This document shows, in pieces, positions 23,817 through 32,374 of a DNA stretch of 46,880 bases; the stretch's first letter is position 1, and each line of letters starts with the position of its first letter. The DNA is from JAHWKV01 sp040905365 (GTDB lineage Bacteria > Actinomycetota > CADDZG01 > JAHWKV01), in contig JBBDRQ010000027.1 in the NCBI GenBank assembly GCA_040905365.1, positions 1 through 46,880 on the forward strand, in the 5' to 3' direction. Under the pieces are notes generated by a model. It was not told the DNA's origin. It searched no databases and saw only the letters and a list, made by a program, of their open reading frames with translations. Made by a program: the position numbers and the translations under genes.

Positions 23817-24782
23817 ATGCGTGTCTTTGCTAACCCGGTCGGCGCCGGCTCACTTTGGTTCGACAACCTCGCCACTGCCGAGGGCACCCCTGTTGCCTAC
23901 GATCCGCAGGCGCGGGCGTTCCTGCCCGTGCCGCCCTTCTGCGTTAACCGGGAGGTCATCGGTTGTAACTGGATCGCGCCGGAAAAGGGTGCGTTCTGCC
24001 GGTCCTGTGCCATGACCGGACTGGCCCCGGACCCCTCTATCGCCGGCGCCATCGCCAATTGGGCGCAGACCGAGGCCGCCAAGCGCTGGGTGCTCGACAA
24101 TCTAGGCCGCTGGCACTGGTTTCGGCCGGAGGATCCGGGTACGCGGCCCGTTTTCCACCTCCTCGCCGAAGGCCCGACGCCTGTATCCATGGGCCACGCC
24201 GAGGGCGTGGTGACCATTAGTGTGGCCGAGGCGGATCCGGTCGTGAACACGACCCGCCGCCAGGCCCTGGAGGAGCCCTACCGCAGCATGATCGGCCATA
24301 TGCGCCACGAGATCGCGCACATGCTCTGGTGGCGTCTCAGTCTCCGCGACGATTTTCTCGACACCTTTCGCGCCATGTTCGGCGATGAGCGTACGGATTA
24401 CCCCGCCGCACTCCAGCGCCACTACAACGACGGCCCGCCGGCCGACTGGAAGCAGCGCTTCCTGACCACCTACGCCTCGTCGCATCCGCATGAGGATTGG
24501 GCGGAGACTGCGGCGCACCTGCTGCACCTGACCGACATTACCGACAGCTTCGTCGAGGCGGGCTTGTCGTCGCCGGAGCTGCCGAGCCCGAGATGGGACC
24601 CGTATTCGGAACCGGATACGGGGCGCTTGATCCAGGTAGCGGCCTCCCTGACTGTGGGGGTCAACCACGTTAACCGCTCAATGGGTTTGTCGGACCTTTA
24701 TCCTTTCGTGCTGTCGGATACCGCGCGCAGCAAGCTGGCCTTCGTACATAACTGGCTGCGCAGGGGTGCCCAGGGGCGTTGA
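23817..24782 (+). CDS. Zincin-like metallopeptidase of the DUF2248 type, first zinc knuckle lost
   Basis: The protein belongs to a family of putative zinc metallopeptidases. The active site is H164-E165-IA-H168 in HMRHEIAHMLWW, followed by the conserved GDERTDY and HEDWAET. Homologues start with a CxxC...CxxC knuckle; here the aligned stretch MRVFANPVGAGSLWFDN has none of those cysteines, but the second cluster (C42, C50, FCRSC at C61/C64) is kept. The ATG at 23817 is chosen because TTGGAGGA lies eight bases upstream. Open frame extends to 23703 but has no family similarity. The family's substrate is unknown. The gene looks acquired, being next to a truncated antiporter. Confidence 0.8.
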   Translation: MRVFANPVGAGSLWFDNLATAEGTPVAYDPQARAFLPVPPFCVNREVIGCNWIAPEKGAFCRSCAMTGLAPDPSIAGAIANWAQTEAAKRWVLDNLGRWHWFRPEDPGTRPVFHLLAEGPTPVSMGHAEGVVTISVAEADPVVNTTRRQALEEPYRSMIGHMRHEIAHMLWWRLSLRDDFLDTFRAMFGDERTDYPAALQRHYNDGPPADWKQRFLTTYASSHPHEDWAETAAHLLHLTDITDSFVEAGLSSPELPSPRWDPYSEPDTGRLIQVAASLTVGVNHVNRSMGLSDLYPFVLSDTARSKLAFVHNWLRRGAQGR

Positions 24783-25192
24783 GGCGGAGTTATACTCGCC
24801 TTCGTCCAACCGTCGACGACCGGCTCGCCGGTATATATCAGCGTAGGAGGAAGTCACTGAATATAGAGGTGTATCGACCGTTTGCGAGGGAGCAGGGCAA
24901 GTCCCGCTTCCGGGCGACGTACCAGGTGACCGACGTTCCCACGCCGGGCTGCGTTCAGGTGACGGTCACCTTGGCCACCCGGATCCAGCTTTCTCAGGAG
25001 ATCGCCCGACGCGGCGTGAAATACACGGAGTCTTTGCTGGCGGAGTGCTCGAAGGAGCTTGTGAAGGCTTACCTAGAGCGGGGTGGGCGTCCGGACCCGG
25101 AATGTGCCGACGGGCTCTCGGACGCCGTGATTGCGCTCAGTTACAACGACTTCGACATGCTGGCCGAGGCGGCAGTTAGCCTTTCGCAGTAG
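24779..25192 (+). CDS. Small conserved-looking protein of unknown function
   Basis: I do not recognise the family. From the first possible start (TTG 24779, overlapping the metallopeptidase stop in TTGA) it has 137 residues. However, a strong TATACT box (24791-24796) and a perfect AGGAGG (24845-24850) lie inside that reading, six bases before CTG 24857. Starting there gives 111 residues beginning NIEVYRPFAREQGKSRFR. The predicted fold is mixed alpha/beta, with no signal peptide or membrane segment. A hairpin with a T-run follows at 25212-25240. Confidence 0.6.
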   Translation: MRRSYTRLRPTVDDRLAGIYQRRRKSLNIEVYRPFAREQGKSRFRATYQVTDVPTPGCVQVTVTLATRIQLSQEIARRGVKYTESLLAECSKELVKAYLERGGRPDPECADGLSDAVIALSYNDFDMLAEAAVSLSQ

Positions 25193-25211
25193 CAACGCAG
25201 ATGCTTCGCCC

Positions 25212-25240
25212 CTCCCGCACGCGGGAGCATCGAGCTTTTT
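25212..25240 (+). terminator. Rho-independent-type terminator
   Basis: CTCCCGC (25212-25218) pairs with GCGGGAG (25221-25227), or as a six-pair stem with a CACG loop, and TTTTT follows at 25236-25240 after eight bases. It separates the accessory patch from the arg cluster. The gap before the T-run makes it weaker than a canonical terminator. Confidence 0.55.
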
Positions 25241-25322
25241 GAGCGCTGCAGTGTTTGCTTAGCGGTGTCGGCGCGATCGTGGATGACCCTCCGTGTACCG
25301 ATCGCCGCTTTCGCTCAGTTTG

Positions 25323-25406
25323 TAATGCATATTTAGCGATGTTCGTCAGCGTGGCCGCTGCATCACTATTCATGGTACCGTATAGAGTCACCTGAATGTA
25401 TGCAGG
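25323..25406. promoter_or_regulatory. Possible ArgR-binding region upstream of argC
   Basis: Two A/T-rich sequences stand out in a GC-rich background: AATGCATATTTA (25324-25335) and TGAATGTATGCA (25393-25404). The second resembles an ARG box (TGAAT, A/T spacer, TGCA or ATTCA) and lies just before the argC ribosome-binding site. TATAGA (25381-25386) is a possible -10. With argR inside the operon, autoregulation by arginine is expected. The remaining 25241-25322 holds nothing I recognise. Confidence 0.45.
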
Positions 25407-25415
25407 AGTAACCGC

Positions 25416-26450
25416 ATGAGTTTGTCTGTTGCGGTGCTGGGAGCTTCGGGCTTTGCCGGCGCCGAGTTGCTGAGAATTGTCGAGGGCCATCCGAACCTGT
25501 ACGTGGTGGCTGCATCCGCGTCCGCTCAGGTGGGCCGGCCGGTGGCCGACGCGTACCCTGCACTGGAGTCGGTGGCCGGTCTGCATTTTTGTACGGTGGA
25601 CGAAGCACTGGACGCCGGTGCCGAGGTGATTTTCTCCTCCCTGCCGCACACCGCCAGTATGAGTCTGTTTGCGAACAAGGACGACGCCAAGATCGTCGAT
25701 CTGGCGGGGGACTTCCGGCTGGATGAGGCGGACCGGTACGTGCAGTGGTACGGCGAAGCGCACTCCAACCCCGATTCGCTGCTCGATTGGGAGTACGGTC
25801 TCACCGAGTTCAGAAGGCAGGCGGTAACCGGCGCCGACAAAGTCGCGAACCCAGGGTGTTACCCGACGGCTGCTTTGCTGGCCCTGCTTCCTTTGGTCCA
25901 GGCCGGCGCCATCGACGCCGGCTCCATTCATATCGATGCCAAGTCGGGTATCTCCGGTGCCGGCCGGGCGGGGGGCGAGGGCTTTGACTACTCTTCGGTG
26001 AACGAGAGCCTGGCACCGTACTCGGTTACCGGGCATAAGCACATAGCCGAGATGGAAGAGCAAATCTCGTTTGCGGCGGGCAAGCCGGTGCACATAACGT
26101 TCATCCCCCACCTGGTGCCCATGACCCGGGGGATCCTCGCCACCTGCATAGCCGACGGGGCGGGCGACTTGGACGACGGCGCCCTGCACGAGGTGCTGGT
26201 CCGCGCCTACAAGGACGAGCCTTTTATCCGGGTGCTGGGGACCGGCCAGCTGCCCAAGACCAAGAGGCTGTCCGGCACCAATGACGCCGAGGTCTGCGTG
26301 CGGGCGGATGCGCGCACCGGCAAGGTCATCGCTTTTGCAGCGATCGACAACCTGGTAAAGGGAGCGGCTGGCCAGGCGGTCCAAAATGCCAACCTGATGT
26401 GCGGACTGTCCGAGACGGCCGGGCTGGACCTTAACCCCTGCCTGCCGTGA
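25416..26450 (+). CDS. argC: N-acetyl-gamma-glutamyl-phosphate reductase
   Basis: ArgC reduces N-acetylglutamyl phosphate to the semialdehyde using NADPH, the third step of arginine synthesis. The NADP-binding start VAVLGASGFAGAELLR, the catalytic Cys in NPGCYPTAALLA and the His in VTGHKHIAEMEEQ are present. It has 344 residues. The ATG follows AGGAG at 25406. The stop overlaps the argJ start by four bases (GTGA). It is first in an operon argC-J-B-D-F-R-G-H. Confidence 0.97.
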   Translation: MSLSVAVLGASGFAGAELLRIVEGHPNLYVVAASASAQVGRPVADAYPALESVAGLHFCTVDEALDAGAEVIFSSLPHTASMSLFANKDDAKIVDLAGDFRLDEADRYVQWYGEAHSNPDSLLDWEYGLTEFRRQAVTGADKVANPGCYPTAALLALLPLVQAGAIDAGSIHIDAKSGISGAGRAGGEGFDYSSVNESLAPYSVTGHKHIAEMEEQISFAAGKPVHITFIPHLVPMTRGILATCIADGAGDLDDGALHEVLVRAYKDEPFIRVLGTGQLPKTKRLSGTNDAEVCVRADARTGKVIAFAAIDNLVKGAAGQAVQNANLMCGLSETAGLDLNPCLP

Positions 26451-27628
26451 GTCTTTCGGAGATTCCCGGTGGAGTCTGCGTGCCGCAGCGGTTTGTCGCG
26501 GCGGGTACCCGCGCGGGTTTGAAGAGCTCAGGCGGGCTGGACCTGGGCCTGATCGTCTCGGAGCTGCCGGCCAACGCCGCCGGCGTATTCACCAAGAACA
26601 AGGTGGTGGCGGCCCCGGTCATCGTCTCCAGGGCCGTCCTGCGCACCGGGACTGCGCAAGCTGTGGTGGTAAACGCGGGCTGCGCCAACGCCTGTACCGG
26701 CGATGTGGGCTTGACTCACGCCGGACAGATGGCCTCGGCTGCCGCCAAGGCGGTGGGGATAGACCCGGATCAGATGCTGGTGTGCTCCACGGGCAAGATC
26801 GGCTCGCTTTTGCCGATGGACAAAGTTCTGGCCGGGATTAGGTCCGCCGCCTCCGGGTTGGGAACCAACGACGCCGATGTCGCGCGGGCGATCATGACCA
26901 CTGATACGGTACCCAAGCTAAGCGCGGTGCAGCACAGCGACGGCTGGAGTGTAGGAGGAATCGCCAAGGGTGCCGGGATGATCTGCCCCGACATGGCCAC
27001 GACCTTGGGGTTTTTGACCACCGACGTGGAGATCGGAGCCCGCGAGCTCAAGGTGCTGCTGAAGGCTGCCGCGGACGCGAGCTTCAACGCGATTACCGTC
27101 GACGGGGACACCAGCACCAACGACACCTTGGTGGTGCTGGCTAACGGAGCCTCGGGCATCAAGCCGGACCTCGACGCTTTCGCCGAGGCGCTGGACTCGG
27201 TGTGCCGGTCGCTCAGCCGCCAGGTGGTGGCCGATGGAGAGGGCGCCACCAAACTGGTCAGGGTGCTCGTCACGGGCGCGGCCGACAAGTTCGAGGCGCA
27301 GGACGCAGCCCGGGCCGTAGCCCACTCCCTGCTGGTCAAGACGGCTCTGTACGGCCAGGACGCCAACTGGGGCCGGGTGGCCTCCGCCGTAGGAAACTCA
27401 AGGGCGCGGGCGCGCTTCGACGCGCTGACGATAAGGATTGCGGGCGTGACGGTGCTCGATGCAGGAAGGCCCGCGGCGCAGGAGGCCGTCGAGCAGGCCC
27501 GCAAGGCCTTGCGGGCGCACGACATCAGCATCGAGTGCTCGCTGGGGGCGGGGGACAGCTCGGCCGAGATCCTCACGACCGATCTCACGCCCGAGTACGT
27601 CAGGATTAACGCGGAGTACGAGTTTTGA
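26447..27628 (+). CDS. argJ: Ornithine acetyltransferase / N-acetylglutamate synthase
   Basis: ArgJ moves the acetyl group from acetylornithine to glutamate, recycling it, and can also acetylate glutamate from acetyl-CoA. The oxyanion region STGKIGSLLPMDKV and the autocleavage site in AGMICPDMATTLGF, where the nucleophile Thr begins the beta chain, are visible. It has 393 residues. The presence of argJ means the acetyl cycle is used and no ArgE deacetylase is needed. It starts at GTG 26447 and its stop overlaps argB (TTGA). Confidence 0.96.
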   Translation: MSLSEIPGGVCVPQRFVAAGTRAGLKSSGGLDLGLIVSELPANAAGVFTKNKVVAAPVIVSRAVLRTGTAQAVVVNAGCANACTGDVGLTHAGQMASAAAKAVGIDPDQMLVCSTGKIGSLLPMDKVLAGIRSAASGLGTNDADVARAIMTTDTVPKLSAVQHSDGWSVGGIAKGAGMICPDMATTLGFLTTDVEIGARELKVLLKAAADASFNAITVDGDTSTNDTLVVLANGASGIKPDLDAFAEALDSVCRSLSRQVVADGEGATKLVRVLVTGAADKFEAQDAARAVAHSLLVKTALYGQDANWGRVASAVGNSRARARFDALTIRIAGVTVLDAGRPAAQEAVEQARKALRAHDISIECSLGAGDSSAEILTTDLTPEYVRINAEYEF

Positions 27629-28488
27629 CCATCGAGGCCCAGATCAAGTCCAAGATTCTCGTGGAGGCTCTGCCCTACATACAGCGGTGGTGGGGCAAGA
27701 CGGTCGTGGTCAAGGTAGGCGGCGAGATCGCCGACACGGAGAGCTCGTTGACCAGTTTTGCCACCGATCTGACGCTGTTGAACTTCGTCGGGATGCGCCC
27801 TGTGGTGGTGCACGGGGGGGGCAACCAGATCTCCAAGGCCATGGTGCAGCGGGGCCTGGAGCCGACGTTCGTGGCCGGTTACCGGGTTACCGATGAACCG
27901 ACGATTGCGGTGGTCAAGGAGGTCATGACGCAGGTGAACCGGCAGATCGTGGGAGCCATCGGCGCCCAGGGAGGCACTGCGGTCGCGCTGGCCGGCGACG
28001 ACGACCTGCTGCTGACCGCGCGGTTGTCCGGGCCCGACGGGGAGGACCTGGGCTTGGTCGGCGAGGTCAAGGACGTGTCGATGGGCGAGCTCAGCAAAGC
28101 CCTTGCCGGGGAGGCCATACCGGTCATAGCCCCACTCGGGTCAGGACCGGGCGGAGGCAGCTACAACATCAACGCGGACCTGGCCGCGGCGGCGGTCGCG
28201 GCGGCGGCCAAGGCGGAGAAACTCGTTTTGCTGACCAATACCGAGGGCTTGTACCGGGACCTGGGCGACGAGACGAGCCTGATCTCGCAGACCTCGGTAC
28301 CGCAACTGCGCGCGATGCTCGACGGAGGGCACCTGTCGAGGGGAATGATCCCCAAGATCTCCGCGGTCGTGCGGGCGCTGGAGGCGGGGGTGCCCAGGGC
28401 CCACATCCTGGACGGGCGCATGCTGCACTGCCTGTTGCTGGAGATCTTCACCGACGAGGGGATCGGCACCATGGTGACGCCCTCGTGA
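27625..28488 (+). CDS. argB: Acetylglutamate kinase
   Basis: ArgB phosphorylates N-acetylglutamate and is the usual point of arginine feedback inhibition. The sequence has VVVKVGGEIAD, VVVHGGGNQISKAM, an N-terminal helix (IEAQIKSKILVEALPYIQRW) of the type that forms arginine-sensitive hexamers, and DGRMLHCLLLEIFTDEGIGT at the C-terminus. It has 287 residues. The start is TTG 27625, overlapping the argJ stop, and the stop overlaps argD (GTGA). Confidence 0.97.
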   Translation: MTIEAQIKSKILVEALPYIQRWWGKTVVVKVGGEIADTESSLTSFATDLTLLNFVGMRPVVVHGGGNQISKAMVQRGLEPTFVAGYRVTDEPTIAVVKEVMTQVNRQIVGAIGAQGGTAVALAGDDDLLLTARLSGPDGEDLGLVGEVKDVSMGELSKALAGEAIPVIAPLGSGPGGGSYNINADLAAAAVAAAAKAEKLVLLTNTEGLYRDLGDETSLISQTSVPQLRAMLDGGHLSRGMIPKISAVVRALEAGVPRAHILDGRMLHCLLLEIFTDEGIGTMVTPS

Positions 28489-29696
28489 GCGCCGTGATCG
28501 AGCGGGCGGACAAATGGGTGATGCCCACCTACCGGCGGCTGCCGGTCACGTTCGTGCGCGGTGAGGGCGTCGAGCTGTTTGACGACCAGGGCGGGCGGTA
28601 TCTGGACTTCGTTGCCGGGATCGCGGTTACCGCGCTCGGGCACGCGCATCCTGCGGTCACCGAGGCGGTCGCCAAGCAGGCAGCTCAGCTGGTGCACACA
28701 TCTAACCTGTACTACACCGAGCCCTTCGGCCGGCTTGCCGAGACATTGTGCGGCAAGCTCGGCTGGCCCGATGGCAAGGTGTTCTTCGCCAACTCCGGTG
28801 CCGAAGCCAATGAATGCGCCATCAAGCTGGTGCGGCGGTGGGCCCTGGACCGCTACGGTCCCCAGCGTTTCGGGATCGTCGCGGCCGAGGGCTCCTTTCA
28901 CGGGCGCACCCTGGCGGCGCTGGCCGCGACAGGGCAGCCGGCCAAGTGGGAGCCTTTCGAGCCGATGCCCCAAGGCTTTACCCACGTTGCCTACAACGAC
29001 GCGCAGGCGCTCGAGGAGGCGCTGGACGGCAGCCACTCCGCCGTACTGCTGGAGCCGATCCAGGGCGAAGGGGGAGTGGTGGTGCCCACCGGCGGGTACT
29101 TGGGTTCGGTCCGCCGGACCTGCGATGCCCAGGGCATGGCCTTGATGGCCGACGAGGTGCAGACGGGGCTGGGCCGAACCGGACGCTGGTTCGGCTTCGA
29201 GCACTCTGCGGTGGTGCCCGACGTGGTGACGCTGGCCAAAGCGCTGGGCAACGGCTTTCCCATCGGCGCCTGCGTTGCGCGCGGCGAGCTGGCCGAGGCC
29301 TTCCGGCCGGGCGACCACGCCACGACGGCCGGGGGCGGACCGGTGGTCTGTGCGGCGGCGCTGGCGGTTTTGCAGACCATCGAGGATCAGGACTTGGTGT
29401 CGCACGCGGCGACGGCTGGCGCCGGGCTCAAGTTGAACCTGCAGGAGCTGGTCTCCAGGCACGACCTGGCGGTTTCCGTGCGCGGCGAGGGCTTGCTCCT
29501 GGGGGTGCAGCTACGGGAAGAGGTCGCCTCAGATGTGGTCACCGCAGCCCTGGAGAAGGGTCTTTTGGTCAACAATGTGGCCCCTTCGGTCGTGCGCCTT
29601 TGTCCACCTTTGATCGTGGACCGGCAGCAGTGCGAAACCGCAGTGGATATCCTCGATGCAGTATTGAGCCAAGTAGGCGGGGGACCGAGACCGTGA
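28485..29696 (+). CDS. argD: Acetylornithine aminotransferase
   Basis: ArgD is a PLP enzyme converting acetylglutamate semialdehyde to acetylornithine. It has NSGAEANECAIKLVR for phosphate binding, MADEVQTGLGRTG with the PLP-pyridine Asp, and the Schiff-base lysine in TLAKALGNGFPIGA. It has 403 residues. It starts at GTG 28485, overlapping argB, and ends overlapping argF (GTGA at 29693). A long antisense-free frame in its 3' half is continuous with argF but is not coding for it. Confidence 0.97.
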   Translation: MSAVIERADKWVMPTYRRLPVTFVRGEGVELFDDQGGRYLDFVAGIAVTALGHAHPAVTEAVAKQAAQLVHTSNLYYTEPFGRLAETLCGKLGWPDGKVFFANSGAEANECAIKLVRRWALDRYGPQRFGIVAAEGSFHGRTLAALAATGQPAKWEPFEPMPQGFTHVAYNDAQALEEALDGSHSAVLLEPIQGEGGVVVPTGGYLGSVRRTCDAQGMALMADEVQTGLGRTGRWFGFEHSAVVPDVVTLAKALGNGFPIGACVARGELAEAFRPGDHATTAGGGPVVCAAALAVLQTIEDQDLVSHAATAGAGLKLNLQELVSRHDLAVSVRGEGLLLGVQLREEVASDVVTAALEKGLLVNNVAPSVVRLCPPLIVDRQQCETAVDILDAVLSQVGGGPRP

Positions 29697-30625
29697 GAGA
29701 TTTTCTGTCGTCCGACGACGTCAACCCCGAAGAGCAAAGTGCGCTCATCCGGCGTGCCCTGGATATGAAGTCGGGCAAGAAGGCCAAGTCCAAGCCCCTG
29801 GGCGGGTGCTCGGTCGGTTTGATCTTTGAGAAGCCCTCCACCCGCACCCGCATCGCCTTCGAAGCCGCGGTGTTCGAGCTGGGCGGTCACTCGATCACGC
29901 TTCGGGCCGACGAACTGCAGCTGGAGCGAGGGGAGACCCTGGAGGACACGGGAAAGGTTCTATCGGGCTACCTGGCGGCCATTGTGGTGCGAACCTTCGG
30001 GCAGGACCGTCTGGAGTCCATGGCCGATGCGTCCTCCATCCCGGTGGTCAACGCCCTGAGCGACCTGGAGCACCCGTGTCAGGCGCTAGCCGACGTCATG
30101 ACCGTTCAAGAGCATTTCGACGACCTGTCAAAGGTCGACCTGGTGTACCTGGGGGACGGCAACAACGTCTGCCACTCCCTGTTGCTGGCCGGCGCAAAGG
30201 CGGGTCTCGGCCGGATTCGCGTGGCATGTCCCAAAGGCTTCGAACCCATCGAGCCGGTCCTGGATCGAGCGGTGGCTATCGGCGCGGAGACCGGCTGTGA
30301 GATCACCGTGAGCGACGACCCGGCCGAGGCCGTCAAGGGCGCGGACGTGCTCTACACCGACGTGTGGACCAGCATGGGCCGGGAGTCCGAGCAAGTGGAG
30401 CGAGTGGGAGTCTTTGAGAAATACCGTGTAGACCAGCTGCTGCTGGGGGCGGCGGCACCGGGCGCCATCGTCATGCACTGCTTGCCGGCGCACCGTGGGC
30501 AGGAGATTTCATCGGAGGTAATGGACGGTCCCGCCTCGGTGGTATGGCAGCAGGCGGCCAACCGCCTGCCCGCGCAAAAGGCCTTGCTCGAGTGGCTGGT
30601 CGGCCCGGGCCGCCGTGCCAGATGA
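29693..30625 (+). CDS. argF: Ornithine carbamoyltransferase
   Basis: ArgF joins ornithine and carbamoyl phosphate to citrulline. The carbamoyl-phosphate motif is FEKPSTRTRIAFE, followed by LSDLEHPCQALAD and the ornithine-side MHCLPAHRGQEIS. It has 310 residues. The reading frame is open upstream to 28814, but the GTG at 29693 overlaps the argD stop in the four-base pattern used throughout the operon and gives the normal family length. The stop overlaps argR (ATGA). Confidence 0.97.
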   Translation: MRDFLSSDDVNPEEQSALIRRALDMKSGKKAKSKPLGGCSVGLIFEKPSTRTRIAFEAAVFELGGHSITLRADELQLERGETLEDTGKVLSGYLAAIVVRTFGQDRLESMADASSIPVVNALSDLEHPCQALADVMTVQEHFDDLSKVDLVYLGDGNNVCHSLLLAGAKAGLGRIRVACPKGFEPIEPVLDRAVAIGAETGCEITVSDDPAEAVKGADVLYTDVWTSMGRESEQVERVGVFEKYRVDQLLLGAAAPGAIVMHCLPAHRGQEISSEVMDGPASVVWQQAANRLPAQKALLEWLVGPGRRAR

Positions 30626-31101
30626 AGGCCGGCCGGCAGCGCAGGATCATAGGCATGCTCAAGGAGATGCCCGTCACTAGCCAGAGCGAGTTGGTCGGCC
30701 TGCTGCGCGGCTCGGGGTACGCGGTTACGCAGGCAACGGTGTCCCGGGATCTTGACGAGCTGGGAGCGGTTAAGGTTCGCCGGGACGGCCAGGTGGTCTA
30801 CTCGCTGCCGACCGAGTCGCCCACCGTGCCCGCCGGCGACGCGCTGGGCCGGATCTTCGGCGATTCGGTGCTGGATCTGGAGTCTACGGGCAACCTGGTG
30901 GTGATCAAGACTCCGCCCGGGCACGCGGGGATGGTCGGCGGCGCGCTGGACCGGATGGAGATCGAAGGGGTCGCTGGTACGGTTGCCGGCGATGACACCA
31001 TCCTGGTGGTCTGCAAAGCCGGCGTGCAGCCCCGCAGAGTCGAAAGACGGATCCGAGCGGTAGTCGAGGCTTTGCCGGGCGTGGATTTAGGCGAGCGGTA
31101 G
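30622..31101 (+). CDS. argR: Arginine repressor
   Basis: ArgR is a hexameric repressor that binds ARG boxes when arginine is abundant. The N-terminal winged helix has TSQSELVGLLRGSGYAVTQA with recognition helix TVSRDLDELG. The C-terminal domain has the arginine-binding GTVAGDDTILVV. At 159 residues it is full length. ATG 30622 overlaps the argF stop; the open frame upstream to 30544 is a shadow. Its place inside the operon argues for autoregulation. Confidence 0.96.
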   Translation: MKAGRQRRIIGMLKEMPVTSQSELVGLLRGSGYAVTQATVSRDLDELGAVKVRRDGQVVYSLPTESPTVPAGDALGRIFGDSVLDLESTGNLVVIKTPPGHAGMVGGALDRMEIEGVAGTVAGDDTILVVCKAGVQPRRVERRIRAVVEALPGVDLGER

Positions 31102-31144
31102 TCGCAACAAAGACGTCACAAGCAATTCAAGGAGGAAAACTTAA

Positions 31145-32374
31145 ATGGCCGAAAGAGTCGTACTCGCCTACTCGGGAGGGCTGGACACCACCGTGGCGGT
31201 TAGGTGGCTCCAGGAGAAAGACAACCTCGATGTCTACGCCGTGCTGGTAGATGTAGGTCAAGGCGGTGACACCGACAAGCTCAGCAAGCGGGCCTTGGAG
31301 GCCGGTGCCGTCGAGGCGCGGGTGGTGGACGCGCGCGAGGAGTTTGCCGACGACTACGTAGCCAGAGCGCTGGCCGCCAACGCCATGTACCAGGACCGTT
31401 ACCCGCTGGTCTCGGCCCTGTCCCGCCCGCTCATCTGCCGGCACCTGGCTCAGGCGGCACACGATTTCGACGCCAAGTTTGTGGCCCATGGCTGTACCGG
31501 CAAGGGCAACGACCAGGTCCGCTTCGAGGTTTCGCTGGTGGCCCTGGCGCCGGATCTTCAGGTGCTGGCTCCCGTGCGCAACTGGGGCATGAACCGGGAA
31601 CAGACCATCGAGTACGGCGTGGAGCACAACCTGCCTATCTCAGTGGGACCCAGCGCGCCGTATTCGATCGACGAAAACCTGTGGGGGCGGGCCATCGAAT
31701 GCGGTGTTCTGGAGGATCCTTTTACCGAGCCCCCCGACGACATATGGGAGCGCACCGCCCGTCCGGAGGGAGCGTCGGACGAGCCCACTTACGTGGAGCT
31801 GGAGTTTCGTGCGGGGCTCCCGGTCGCGGTTGACGGCCGGCAGATGGGCTTCCGGGAGTTGGTCCAGTACATCGACGTGCTGGCCGGCAGCTACGGCTAC
31901 GGGCGGATAGACATGATCGAAGACCGGGTTGTGGGGATCAAGTCCCGGGAGATCTACGAGGCGCCCGGCGCGCTGGCGCTGATCGAGGCGCACCGGGACC
32001 TGGAGGAGCTGACGCTGGATCGGGACGTGCTACGCACCAAGCGGGAGCTGGAGCGCCGTTACGCGGGCATCGCCTACGACGGGCTGTGGCACTCGCCGCT
32101 GCGCGAGGCGCTGGACGCCTTCATGCACAGCACGGCCGCCTACGTGAACGGCAAGGTCCGGCTGAAGCTGCAGCCCGGGAGCGTGCGGGTGGTGGGCCGG
32201 AGCTCCCCGGCGCCGATGTACGACCTGGGCCTGGCCACCTACGACCACCTGGACGCCTTCGACCACAAGCAGGCCGAGGGCTTTGTCCGGCTGTGGGGTC
32301 TGCCGCTTAAGACCTGGGCCAAAGCCCGGCAGGTGGACCGGGGCAACCTGTGGGAGTCCGGGCCGGACAAATGA
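31145..32374 (+). CDS. argG: Argininosuccinate synthase
   Basis: ArgG ligates citrulline and aspartate at the cost of ATP. It starts VVLAYSGGLDTTVAVRWL with the PP-loop, and has AHGCTGKGNDQVRFE and SVGPSAPYSIDENLWGR. It has 409 residues. The ATG at 31145 follows AAGGAGG (31129-31135) after the only real gap of the operon (43 bases after argR). The stop overlaps argH in ATGA. Confidence 0.97.
   Translation: MAERVVLAYSGGLDTTVAVRWLQEKDNLDVYAVLVDVGQGGDTDKLSKRALEAGAVEARVVDAREEFADDYVARALAANAMYQDRYPLVSALSRPLICRHLAQAAHDFDAKFVAHGCTGKGNDQVRFEVSLVALAPDLQVLAPVRNWGMNREQTIEYGVEHNLPISVGPSAPYSIDENLWGRAIECGVLEDPFTEPPDDIWERTARPEGASDEPTYVELEFRAGLPVAVDGRQMGFRELVQYIDVLAGSYGYGRIDMIEDRVVGIKSREIYEAPGALALIEAHRDLEELTLDRDVLRTKRELERRYAGIAYDGLWHSPLREALDAFMHSTAAYVNGKVRLKLQPGSVRVVGRSSPAPMYDLGLATYDHLDAFDHKQAEGFVRLWGLPLKTWAKARQVDRGNLWESGPDK

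Noticed and set aside
28814..29692. Extended N-terminus of argF
   Set aside because: It overlaps argD, has no family similarity and would nearly double the protein; GTG 29693 gives the usual length and overlap.
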